From Cyclobacterium roseum (GTDB lineage Bacteria > Bacteroidota > Bacteroidia > Cytophagales > Cyclobacteriaceae), in the NCBI RefSeq assembly GCF_010119225.1, contig NZ_WNKF01000020.1:1-64000 (forward strand): 64,000 nt of DNA, read 5' to 3'. Of this stretch, positions 26,539 to 36,631 are shown piece after piece. The notes under the pieces were generated by a model, which made no database searches, was not told where the DNA came from, and saw only the letters and a list, made by a program, of their open reading frames with translations. Each line of letters starts with the position of its first letter. Position 1 is the stretch's first letter. A program made the translations under genes and the position numbers.

Positions 26539-27291
26539 TTAGGCAGCTACTGCTTTTCTGTTTTTCGCCGTTTCAGCGATGGCTACGGAGTAGATCACCA
26601 AACCGAAACCGATTTTGTTAATGGCATCGGCCAGGTTGTAAAACAAATCAATGCTACTTACTTCAAAAGCTCCTGATAATAAGTTTCCTGGTAATACCAT
26701 GTACCCAATTGGATAAATCGACCATCCCAAGGTGATGAAAATCTTCAAAAGAAACATCGCCTTACTTAAGGCAGGGCTTTGAGAAGTTTTAGCCAACTTC
26801 GCCACATCTCCTGCAAATACTTCATAGACGATATACAAATACCCCAGCGTGGAAAGGATGCCCCACATAACGTTATTCTCAATTCCTGAAGTTTCCCCGA
26901 TAAATCCTGTCACCAGCATGATTAAAGAAGCGACGATTAATTTGAACAAGGTACCTCCCTTAGCTCCGAAAGGCTTGGTAAGTAAATAAAACTCCACACA
27001 CATCAAAGGGACTGTCAAGGTCCAATCTACGTAGCGGAATGCCGTGGGGCTTTGTCCCGTTTCCAGGTAAAAGTCCCTCATGTAATAATAGTGGACGGCA
27101 GCAATACCCGTGATGAGTGCTGATACCAAAAGAGATGTTTTCCACTTTCCATCCACAGATCCTCTTTCGACAATAAAAAAGATTGCAGAAGCAAACATGG
27201 CCATGTAGCCAATAAAGAAGGTGATGGCTACCGGGTCGCTGTTAATGATCTTTTCCAAACCGACCAAATCAGCAGTTAATACAGAGTTCAT
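26539..27291 (-). CDS. Proteorhodopsin, predicted green-absorbing proton pump
   Basis: A 250-aa seven-helix light-driven pump. Helix C reads RYVDWTLTVPLMCVE, giving Asp89 (Schiff-base counterion/acceptor), Thr93 and Glu100 (donor): the DTE motif of H+ pumps, not NDQ or NTQ. Lys226 (DAINKIGFG) binds retinal with counterion Asp222. His67, the partner of the acceptor Asp in proteorhodopsins, is present. Met97 at the tuning site predicts green absorption. Gly144 in helix E (VMWGILSTLGY) aligns with the fenestration Gly of carotenoid-antenna rhodopsins. The retinal genes crtY and blh follow. It provides proton motive force in light. Confidence 0.96.
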   Translation of the reverse strand: MNSVLTADLVGLEKIINSDPVAITFFIGYMAMFASAIFFIVERGSVDGKWKTSLLVSALITGIAAVHYYYMRDFYLETGQSPTAFRYVDWTLTVPLMCVEFYLLTKPFGAKGGTLFKLIVASLIMLVTGFIGETSGIENNVMWGILSTLGYLYIVYEVFAGDVAKLAKTSQSPALSKAMFLLKIFITLGWSIYPIGYMVLPGNLLSGAFEVSSIDLFYNLADAINKIGFGLVIYSVAIAETAKNRKAVAA

Positions 27292-29622
<2,331 letters not shown>

Positions 29623-29648
29623 TCCGTTTCGGAATGCGTTCTGTCAAT

Positions 29649-29679
29649 AAAAAAGAGGGCGTTGTGCCCTTTTTTTTAT
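29649..29679 (+). terminator. Rho-independent terminator of gyrB
   Basis: The stem AAAAAGAGGGC/GCCCTTTTTTT with a 5-nt loop and a long T tract lies 27 nt after the gyrB stop. Confidence 0.92.
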
Positions 29680-29736
29680 TCTTCGATTTATTTAGTATCA
29701 TTGGCCTACTTTTTCCCTTATAAAAATCAACTAATT

Positions 29737-31863
29737 ATGAAGCTTATCCAACATGATAAAATAGAAGAAACCATCAACAACAGTGAACTTATCAGCCGTG
29801 ACTTGAGCTGGCTTAAGTTCAACGAAAGGGTTTTTGATCAGATAAAGAAGGATAAACGCAATATTTTTGAGAAATTTAAATTTCTGGCCATAGCCGCATC
29901 CAATCTGGATGAGTTTTTTATGATTCGGGTGGGATCTTTGTATAACTACCTGGATTACGATAAGGTACGGATTGATTACTCGGGCTTGAGAGAGGATGAT
30001 TTCAAAAAGAAATTAATGATTGAGTCCCAGCAGTTTCACAAACGGCTGCAGCGGCATTTTGTAAAGGAACTCCTGTTTAAAACGCAGGAAGCGGGTTTTA
30101 TTTTAAGCAATGTTCGTAATTTACAGGAAGAGGAGCAAAAAACCATTAAAGAGTACTTCTACAAAGCGGTATACCCCATGCTAACCCCCATGGTATTTGA
30201 CGGGTACCATACTTTTCCCATACTGATGAACAAGTTGCTAATTTTTGGGGTGGTGACGATTGGGCCTGGGGAGAAAAAAGACAATAAGAAGCTTTCATTC
30301 GTTCAGATACCTTCCAATATTCCTCGTTTCTTCGAACTGGAAAGAGAGGACATGATGATTTATGTTCCGATAGAAGAAATGATTCGGGAGCATATCGTTT
30401 CCTTGTTTAGAAATGTAACCATCGAATCCATAAACTTATTTCGAATTACACGAAATGGTGATTTTACGTTGGAGGAGAGTGAGGACATGGACAGCAATTT
30501 TTTGGAAGAAGTAAAACGAAAGCTAAACGAACGAAAGACCGGACGTGTCGTCCGTATAGAGATAGAAGAAGGTTACAGTAAGTGGATGGTCAATTTGCTT
30601 AAACAGCGATGGACGCTAAACGACGATAGTATTTTCAAAATTGAGAGAAAGAGCCTGATGGATTTTTCAGGACTATGGCAAATCATTGGTAACAAACGAT
30701 TTAAAGATAAGATACCAGCTACACCCCGGCCTGTCCCGCCGCTATCCTACCCCGAAGCCGCTTCCGAGGATATTTTTCAGGTTTTGAAACACAAAGACGT
30801 GCTGCTACACCACCCCTACAATGACATGGAACCCATCTTGGAGTTGTTGGATAAGGCGGCGGACGATCCCCATGTGATGGCCATAAAAATGACTATTTAC
30901 CGTCTTGCCAAAAACTCACGTATCGTGGGCGCATTGCTTAAAGCAGTAGAAAATGGAAAACATGTCTCTGTTCTTTTTGAGGTCAAAGCGAGATTTGATG
31001 AAGAGAATAACATTCGGGAAGCAAAGAAAATGCAAAAAGCAGGCTGCTTTGTCATATATGGGGTGAGTAATTTTAAGACGCATACCAAATTAATGCTCAT
31101 CGTCAAAAAGGAAGAAAACAGGGTGACCCGGTACGTTCACGTGGGATCTGGTAACTACAATGAAGAAACCAGCCGGATATATACAGACATTGGTTTGTTG
31201 ACCACCAATGAAACACTAGCCAATGACGTTTCCGAATTTTTTAACGTTATCACGGGCCATTCAGCTCCGACCAACTATCAAAACCTGATCACCTCGCCCA
31301 GAGACATGCGGAGCAAATTGATAGAATTTATCCGAATAGAGGCCGAAAATGCCAGTAAAGGCTTGCCCTCCGGTATATTTATCAAAATCAATTCCTTGGA
31401 GGATTCTGAGTTTATTTTTGCTTTATATAAGGCTTCTCAGGCCGGTGTACCGATTAAATTGATTGTACGTGGCATTTGCTGCCTGCGACCGGGAAGGAAG
31501 GGCTTGAGTGAAAATATTGAAGTGATCTCCATTGTGGGGGATTTTCTGGAGCACTCCCGGATTTATCATTTTCATAACAATGAAGACTATCGGACCTACG
31601 TGGGTAGTGCCGATGCCATGGTAAGAAGCTTTGATAAGCGGCTAGAATCCCTATTCAAGGTGGAAAATGAATTTCTACAAAAACAACTGATGAATATCTT
31701 GCGGTATAATCTATGGGATAATGAAAATGCCTACGTCATGCAGGAAAATGGTCAGTACATCAGTAAGAAACCTGACGAAGGAGAGGAGCCGTTTAATATT
31801 CATCAGAAATTTTTCGAATTAATGCCGGACATGATTGAAGAAGTCCGGCTAATTGAGGGATAG
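29737..31863 (+). CDS. ppk1: Polyphosphate kinase 1
   Basis: Reversibly polymerises the gamma-phosphate of ATP into polyphosphate. The 708-aa form starts MKLIQHDKIEE; an upstream in-frame start would run back through the gyrB terminator. Domains in order: N domain (ISRDLSWLKFNERVFDQ), head domain, and C1/C2 PLD-like catalytic domains with the autophosphorylated His in FKTHTKLMLIV, HVGSGNYNEETSR, and DFLEHSRIYHF. It is convergent with ppx, with only 7 nt between the stops, so synthesis and breakdown of polyphosphate are encoded side by side. Confidence 0.95.
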   Translation: MKLIQHDKIEETINNSELISRDLSWLKFNERVFDQIKKDKRNIFEKFKFLAIAASNLDEFFMIRVGSLYNYLDYDKVRIDYSGLREDDFKKKLMIESQQFHKRLQRHFVKELLFKTQEAGFILSNVRNLQEEEQKTIKEYFYKAVYPMLTPMVFDGYHTFPILMNKLLIFGVVTIGPGEKKDNKKLSFVQIPSNIPRFFELEREDMMIYVPIEEMIREHIVSLFRNVTIESINLFRITRNGDFTLEESEDMDSNFLEEVKRKLNERKTGRVVRIEIEEGYSKWMVNLLKQRWTLNDDSIFKIERKSLMDFSGLWQIIGNKRFKDKIPATPRPVPPLSYPEAASEDIFQVLKHKDVLLHHPYNDMEPILELLDKAADDPHVMAIKMTIYRLAKNSRIVGALLKAVENGKHVSVLFEVKARFDEENNIREAKKMQKAGCFVIYGVSNFKTHTKLMLIVKKEENRVTRYVHVGSGNYNEETSRIYTDIGLLTTNETLANDVSEFFNVITGHSAPTNYQNLITSPRDMRSKLIEFIRIEAENASKGLPSGIFIKINSLEDSEFIFALYKASQAGVPIKLIVRGICCLRPGRKGLSENIEVISIVGDFLEHSRIYHFHNNEDYRTYVGSADAMVRSFDKRLESLFKVENEFLQKQLMNILRYNLWDNENAYVMQENGQYISKKPDEGEEPFNIHQKFFELMPDMIEEVRLIEG

Positions 31864-31870
31864 GGGGGCA

Positions 31871-32773
31871 TTACCTGTAGGGGAAATTGGTATTTTCGGT
31901 TCCATAGTTTTTCTCAAACAGGTCCAGAAGCATACCGTCTTTCAATCCCAGGTCAGGCACCTTGATCTTTTGAATTTTGGCGGCATCCAATGCAATTAGA
32001 TAGATCTTTGTTGCTGGAATAATCACGTCTGCCCGGTCCTCATTCAGGTGAAGCAGGTTTATTCTTTCTTCACTACTAAGGCTTTCCAGCAGATGCAAAA
32101 CCTCTCTTATTTTTTGAATTTCCAGCAAACTTCCCCGCTTCTGAAGACGGGCCAATTCGAAAATTTTATTTATGTTTCCACCTGTTCCGATTCCGGTGAC
32201 GGTTTTTTCCAGCGAAAGATGGTTGGTAATGAAGCTTCTAATTTGACGCAGAGCGGACTCGGGAAGCGCCTTATCCAAGGTTCGGACAGATCCGATTTTA
32301 AACGATTTTGAGCTGACTTTCAGGCCTTTCTTATAAACATTCAATTCTGTGCTTCCTCCTCCTACATCTATATGGAGGTATGTTTTATGGTCGATATGAT
32401 TTCCCAATGATTTATTTATCAGGGCTGCTTCGGTATTTCCATCAATAATCCTGATTTTTAGGCCCAGGTCATTTCGAACTTCTTTAACGATTTCTTTTCC
32501 ATTTTCTGATTCCCGCATGGCAGATGTGGCACAAGCCATGTAATCATCCACTCCATAGAGGTTGATCAGGATCTGAAATGCTTTCATCAGTTCTTTAAAC
32601 CTGATTTTGTTTTCCTGAGAAATTTCTTTTTTCAAAAACACGTCCCTTCCCAGGCGTAGGGGAAACCGGAGGTATTCCAGTTTTTTAAAGGTATACTTCC
32701 CACGAAAATAATGGACTTGCGTCACTTGTAGGCGAACGGCGTTCGACCCAATATCTATAGCTGCTAATTTCAC
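31871..32773 (-). CDS. ppx: Exopolyphosphatase / pppGpp phosphohydrolase (Ppx/GppA)
   Basis: A 300-aa member of the ASKHA-fold Ppx/GppA family, which removes terminal phosphates from polyphosphate or converts pppGpp to ppGpp. The N-terminal phosphate loop AAIDIGSNAVRLQV, the ATSAMRES motif, the second phosphate loop HIDVGGGSTELNVY and IGTGGNINKI are all present. It is the short single-module form without the C-terminal HD domain. The convergent neighbour ppk1 favours polyphosphate as substrate. Confidence 0.9.
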   Translation of the reverse strand: MKLAAIDIGSNAVRLQVTQVHYFRGKYTFKKLEYLRFPLRLGRDVFLKKEISQENKIRFKELMKAFQILINLYGVDDYMACATSAMRESENGKEIVKEVRNDLGLKIRIIDGNTEAALINKSLGNHIDHKTYLHIDVGGGSTELNVYKKGLKVSSKSFKIGSVRTLDKALPESALRQIRSFITNHLSLEKTVTGIGTGGNINKIFELARLQKRGSLLEIQKIREVLHLLESLSSEERINLLHLNEDRADVIIPATKIYLIALDAAKIQKIKVPDLGLKDGMLLDLFEKNYGTENTNFPYR

Positions 32774-32811
32774 TTGATCATGATAATCTCCTCAGAAAAA
32801 GAACTGGTTAC

Positions 32812-32860
32812 AAAAAGGAGTTATTTGGTCGGTTGGATGATCGCCGAGCAAACAACTCCT
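32812..32860 (-). terminator. Terminator after the small membrane protein
   Basis: A long imperfect stem: AGGAGTT/AACTCCT plus inner GTCGG/CCGA-type pairing, followed on the minus strand by TTTTTGT. It lies 55 nt after the stop of the 69-aa membrane protein gene and before ppx. Confidence 0.7.
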
Positions 32861-32914
32861 GCTACATTACCTAATCAGATAATGAAGTATAATGTTGGGT
32901 AATGAATGGGATGC

Positions 32915-33124
32915 CTATTTTTTTCTGCCTACTGCCAGCAAAACAAATCCTGCGATGACAGCGATTCCTCCAGCATAAGGGGGCCAGTTGAGTGATTCCT
33001 CACTTTCAGCATTGACTTCCAGCGGACCGGCATCAATCACCGTTTCTTCCGTGGTGTAGGAAATCCCGGTAACTAAAAACATACCGATACCCGCAATAAT
33101 TAGAATAATTCCTAAGATTTTCAT
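32915..33124 (-). CDS. Small two-helix membrane protein, 69 aa
   Basis: The N-terminal helix ILGIILIIAGIGMFLVTGI and the C-terminal helix GGIAVIAGFVLLAVG flank a short acidic exposed loop (TTEETVIDAGPLEVNAESEE). The layout, with VIDAGPLEV between two helices, recurs in small uncharacterised bacterial membrane proteins. A good terminator follows. Function unknown. Confidence 0.7.
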   Translation of the reverse strand: MKILGIILIIAGIGMFLVTGISYTTEETVIDAGPLEVNAESEESLNWPPYAGGIAVIAGFVLLAVGRKK

Positions 33125-33205
33125 GATTTTAAAAGTTTGGTTCTATCCATTGCGCTACAAATAGCTTACCAATTTTATGTATCACCCAAAAGCTACTTTA
33201 GAAAA

Positions 33206-33481
33206 TCACATTTTTTCATATCTTCCCTTATTTAATTTCCTTTTTAATCTAAAGAAGTTTATAAATCCCAGGATTAGTAACACCAAACTTATCAGGAAGG
33301 AAAAATACCCCAGCTCTTTCACATTTTCCAGATCGTTTACCTTAATCAGGGCGGTTCCGCTGACGATAAAATACAAGCTCGTTCGGATATAGGACAAAAG
33401 CGTTCGGTCATTTGCCAATTTGGTACGCTGTCTGGCCAAAAAATCCCGGACTATAAGTGTTTCTTCTGTTATTTTTTCCAT
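33206..33481 (-). CDS. DUF202-family membrane protein
   Basis: A 91-aa protein starting MEKITEETLIV; the upstream in-frame extension overlaps the promoter region and was dropped. The DUF202 signature RQRTKLANDRTLLSYIRTSL precedes the first membrane helix, and a second helix (FLISLVLLILGFINFF) ends in a basic tail. Family function is unknown; the yeast homologue is part of the VTC polyphosphate polymerase complex, notable because ppk1 and ppx are close by. That link is only suggestive. Confidence 0.82.
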   Translation of the reverse strand: MEKITEETLIVRDFLARQRTKLANDRTLLSYIRTSLYFIVSGTALIKVNDLENVKELGYFSFLISLVLLILGFINFFRLKRKLNKGRYEKM

Positions 33482-33511
33482 AGACTTGCGGACTAATAAT
33501 GATGCAAAGCA

Positions 33512-33539
33512 CAAATTTAAAGGTATAACTTTGAAACAA
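33512..33539 (-). promoter_or_regulatory. Predicted promoter of the DUF202 gene
   Basis: On the minus strand TAAATTTG (33512-33519) matches the -7 consensus TAnnTTTG. A TTG (33537-33539) lies 17 nt upstream, slightly short of the usual 19-20. It is 30 nt before the chosen start. It overlaps the opposing box at 33526-33533. Confidence 0.45.
33526..33533 (+). promoter_or_regulatory. Predicted -7 box of the DUF3078 gene
   Basis: TAACTTTG is an exact TAnnTTTG match, 51 nt before the ATG at 33585. No clear -33 element was found upstream. It lies within the predicted divergent promoter of the DUF202 gene. Confidence 0.4.
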
Positions 33540-33584
33540 TTGTACAAATTGTCACTTTAAACTTTTAAACCAAATAAATTTTCA

Positions 33585-34481
33585 ATGAAAACCTATTTAC
33601 TTATTTTAGTCGCTACATTATTATCGTGCCGTTTAGTAGTCGCTCAAGTGGCAGAAGCTCCTCCGGCCGAAAAAGACACCACCTATTGGCAATCTGAATT
33701 TAGTGCCGGATTGAATTTTAATCAAGCAGGCTTTAGTAGTAACTGGAAGGCGGGAGGTGTCAATTCCGTGGCTTTTGGAAGCTTGGTTGCAGGAAAGGCA
33801 TCGTATGGAAAAGAAAAATTCTCTTGGGATAATGAATTGGAATTACTGTTTGGAATCGTCCGTAATGAAGGAGAGGATACGCGAAAGTCCAATGACCGGG
33901 TCTTTCTGGATTCAAAATTAGGCTACCAAATGTCTGACAGGTGGTCGGCTTACTTTTCGGCTAATTATCTTACCCAATTTGCCGAGGGTTATACATTTAA
34001 CGACGATGGTACCAAATCGTTGATTTCAAAATTTATGGCTCCGGGGTTTCTGACCTCCTCTCTGGGAATGGAATACCAACCCAATGAAACCTTTTTTTTG
34101 CGAATAGGACCGCTTTCGCCCCGATTTACATTTGTCACGGATCAAGGAATTATCGCTAATGTGCCGTCGAATTACGGCGTACCAGCGGGGGAGACGGTTA
34201 GAATCGAATGGTTGGCCATGCAGGTTTTTGCCAGCCTGGATAAGGATTTGGCTGAAAATCTGAATCTTAAAACCCGTTACGCACTATTTGCCAATTACGA
34301 AACGCTGGCATTCGATTCCATTGACCACCGATTGGATCTGACCCTGACCGCTAAGATCACCGACATCATCAATGTCACCCTTACCGGTATTGCCCTGTAC
34401 GATTTGGATCAGGATCCCGGGGTGCAGGTTAGCCAGGCATTGGCATTGGGCATTCTCTACAAAGTGGGGGGTAAAAAATAA
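33585..34481 (+). CDS. DUF3078 outer-membrane barrel-like protein
   Basis: A 298-aa exported protein; the signal peptide ends near VVAQVAEA. The mature part starts with YWQSEFSAGLNFNQAGFSSNWKAGGVNS, the typical DUF3078 opening, and continues as alternating amphipathic strands ending GILYKVGGKK. Predicted beta-barrel in the outer membrane of unknown role; the family is almost confined to Bacteroidetes. Monocistronic, with a terminator 105 nt downstream. Confidence 0.85.
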   Translation: MKTYLLILVATLLSCRLVVAQVAEAPPAEKDTTYWQSEFSAGLNFNQAGFSSNWKAGGVNSVAFGSLVAGKASYGKEKFSWDNELELLFGIVRNEGEDTRKSNDRVFLDSKLGYQMSDRWSAYFSANYLTQFAEGYTFNDDGTKSLISKFMAPGFLTSSLGMEYQPNETFFLRIGPLSPRFTFVTDQGIIANVPSNYGVPAGETVRIEWLAMQVFASLDKDLAENLNLKTRYALFANYETLAFDSIDHRLDLTLTAKITDIINVTLTGIALYDLDQDPGVQVSQALALGILYKVGGKK

Positions 34482-34585
34482 ATTATTGTTTACTTTTTTT
34501 CCAGGAAATTTTGATTTCAATCAGTTATTATTAATTTTGTTTGTATTATGGTAGTTAAATAATAGTTGGTTTAGTTTTCAAAATA

Positions 34586-34614
34586 AAAAGCAGGAGAGGT
34601 TCTCCTGCTTTTTT
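34586..34614 (+). terminator. Rho-independent terminator
   Basis: AAAAGCAGGAGA/TCTCCTGCTTTTTT with a 3-nt loop and a T-run. It ends the DUF3078 transcript and insulates the DUF389 gene that follows. Confidence 0.9.
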
Positions 34615-34683
34615 GTTTTCATAATATTTTTTCCAGTAAAGGGTTTTTTAGATAACTTGCAGGGGTTTCTTTTGAGGGATTTG

Positions 34684-36063
34684 ATGAAAAACGACCGACA
34701 GCAGCTAAACGCATTATCAGAAAAAATAGCAGGCTTCCTGACATTTATCCGCGACCGATTTGATCTTCATGAAGGCAAAGAAGATGAAATTGAGACGATT
34801 GAATACATACGGAAAAATGTGGAATTTCGAGGGGCTAACCTTTGGATCCTTATTTTTGCGATTTTGGTGGCTTCTGTAGGTCTGAATGTCAACTCCACGG
34901 CCGTGATTATAGGGGCCATGCTGATATCACCCTTGATGGGCCCCATCATGGGGATCGGTATGGCGGCAGGTATCAATGATTTTGAATTGATAAAGAAATC
35001 CATGAAGAATCTGGGGATTGCGATTGTGATCAGTATCATGACCTCTACGCTTTATTTTTCATTTACCCCGCTAAACGATGCCCAGTCTGAACTACTTGCC
35101 AGAACAGAGCCCACCATTTGGGATGTTCTGATCGCGCTGTTTGGCGGATTGGCTGGGATTATCGCCGGCTCTAGAAAAGAAAAAAGCAATGCCATTCCGG
35201 GAGTGGCCATCGCCACGGCCTTGATGCCGCCCTTGTGTACAGCGGGGTATGGCCTGGCTACCTGGAATATCTATTATTTTCTAGGTGCTTTCTATCTGTT
35301 TTTTATCAATTCTGTATTTATTAGCCTGTCGACCTACCTTATCGTCCGGTTTATGGGCTTTCCTAAAAAGGAGTTTATTGACAGCAAGCGGGAAAGGCGG
35401 GTACGCAATTACATTAGTATTTTTATTATGATTACCATTGTTCCCAGCATTTACCTGGCATATAATATCGTCAAAAGAACGCTCTGGGAAAAGTCGGCCA
35501 AAGAGTTTGTTCAGGCGGAATTTGATTTCCCAAGCACGCAAATTATCACCAGTAGTTTCCAGTATGAACCGGACAGTAGTGTCATTGAGCTGGCATTGGT
35601 AGGTAAGCGAATCGAGGAGGAAGAAATAGCCATGATCCAAAAAAAGACGGCAACATTTAAATTGGATAACACTTATCTGCTAGTCAAGCAAAGCGGCGAT
35701 ACCGGAATGGACCTCAACATGCTGCGCTCGGATGTGCTAAAAGACCTCTACGAGCGAAATGAAGCCATGATACAAGGGAAGGACCAAAAAATCGCTTTTT
35801 TAGAACGTGAGGTAGCAAAATATGCGGCCTCTACCGGTATGGTGGCTGACTTGGCGCGAGAAGCCAAAATTCATCATGAAAACCTTGTCGCCTTTTCTGT
35901 AAACCGATCGGTGATAGCTAATCTTACCGAAAACAGGCAGGACACGGTGTTAATAGCCGTTGCCACCTTCTCTAAAATTCCTGAAGAGAAAGAAACAGAA
36001 CGCCTCTGGTCCTGGTTAAAAATTCGGACCAAAGCAGACTCTATATCCCTCATACTGGATTGA
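34684..36063 (+). CDS. DUF389 / TIGR00341-family membrane protein
   Basis: A 459-aa protein with an N-terminal block of about six membrane segments holding the family motif NSTAVIIGAMLISPLMGPIMGIG and VAIATALMPPLCTAGYGLA. A long soluble C-terminal part from about residue 270 contains a coiled-coil stretch (IQGKDQKIAFLEREVAKYA). The ATG at 34684 was chosen over a TTG at 34657. The family function is not established. It is monocistronic by position. Confidence 0.85.
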   Translation: MKNDRQQLNALSEKIAGFLTFIRDRFDLHEGKEDEIETIEYIRKNVEFRGANLWILIFAILVASVGLNVNSTAVIIGAMLISPLMGPIMGIGMAAGINDFELIKKSMKNLGIAIVISIMTSTLYFSFTPLNDAQSELLARTEPTIWDVLIALFGGLAGIIAGSRKEKSNAIPGVAIATALMPPLCTAGYGLATWNIYYFLGAFYLFFINSVFISLSTYLIVRFMGFPKKEFIDSKRERRVRNYISIFIMITIVPSIYLAYNIVKRTLWEKSAKEFVQAEFDFPSTQIITSSFQYEPDSSVIELALVGKRIEEEEIAMIQKKTATFKLDNTYLLVKQSGDTGMDLNMLRSDVLKDLYERNEAMIQGKDQKIAFLEREVAKYAASTGMVADLAREAKIHHENLVAFSVNRSVIANLTENRQDTVLIAVATFSKIPEEKETERLWSWLKIRTKADSISLILD

Positions 36064-36236
36064 TTCCCTGGGAGCAGCCGTAGGAAGTACCCACGGGAAG
36101 GAGCTTGGGGCAAACTCCGAAGGACGGCTCCAATTGGGCCGGGTGTTTTTCCAGGTTTTCCGAATAGTACGTTTTGGTCATCGGTACGAACGAATGGGTG
36201 AAACTGGAGAAGGACCGAAGTCAAACGGTGATAAAA
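36064..36236. other. Intergenic region with no gene
   Basis: Nothing coding was seen. GC-richer than its surroundings, with imperfect complementary pieces (AGCCGT near 36074 with ACGGCT near 36124; TTCCC/GGGAA) that may form the 3' structure of the DUF389 transcript. It is followed by the terminator of the class II tRNA on the other strand. Confidence 0.4.
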
Positions 36237-36270
36237 TCAAAAAAGCTATGAAACAATGTCTCATAGCTTT
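36237..36270 (-). terminator. Terminator of the class II tRNA unit
   Basis: On the minus strand AAGCTATGA/TCATAGCTT (9 bp, 9-nt loop) is followed by TTTTTTGATT. It lies 32 nt past the tRNA 3' end and points away from it. It makes the tRNA a stand-alone transcription unit. Confidence 0.85.
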
Positions 36271-36301
36271 AGTCAATTAACAATAAACCCAAAATAACCT
36301 G

Positions 36302-36425
36302 CTGTAGGAGAAGGAGTCGAACCTCCACGGGGCAGTTAGGCAAAATACGAGCTCGCTATTTGCTTTTTTCTGGATTCCCCACCCCCGAGACAGGAGGGCA
36401 TGTCTGCCAATTTCATCATCCTACA
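36302..36425 (-). tRNA. Atypical class II tRNA with GUC anticodon and very long variable arm
   Basis: The minus strand folds as follows. Acceptor TGTAGGA pairs with TCCTACA, discriminator G. The D-arm is ATG/CAT with loop AAATTGGCAGA (Leu-like). The anticodon stem CCCTC/GGGGG carries loop CTGTCTC, giving U33 and anticodon GUC. The T-stem GGAGG/CCTTC carries TTCGACT. The variable arm is about 50 nt, closed by GGGG/CCCC with an inner hairpin (GCAAATAGCGAG/CTCGTATTTTGC). Total 124 nt against about 85-90 for normal tRNA-Leu or tRNA-Ser. GUC, C38 and G73 are AspRS identity features, yet the body is class II and position 10 is A. CCA is not encoded. The amino acid it carries is uncertain. Confidence 0.75.
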
Positions 36426-36460
36426 TTGTAAAAAAGACCTTTTGTCTTTGTCTTATAATT

Positions 36461-36491
36461 CAAAGGTAATACATGGGGTTATAAATTGAAA
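36461..36491 (-). promoter_or_regulatory. Promoter of the class II tRNA
   Basis: Minus-strand TACCTTTG (36461-36468) is the exact -7 box also found before the tRNA-Asp. TTTC (36488-36491), one base from the TTTG -33 consensus, lies 19 nt upstream. The box ends 36 nt before the tRNA 5' end. The plus-strand AraC gene is the next gene beyond. Confidence 0.7.
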
Positions 36492-36631
36492 ATAATTTAA
36501 TAATTATTTTAAAAAAATACATTATTGTTAAAAATTTAGCTCATAAATTTAAATATCATTAAACAGAAACGAAATAGGACGGGTCTCTTTGAGGAATTGT
36601 AAATGCTGTTTTTTCCTTAACTTAGGCTCTA

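Noticed and set aside
26539-27291. Sodium-pumping (NDQ) or chloride-pumping (NTQ) rhodopsin
   Set aside because: Helix C carries Asp89, Thr93 and Glu100, the DTE set of proton pumps.
36302-36425. tmRNA
   Set aside because: Too short, no tag-peptide reading frame, and complete D and anticodon arms are present.
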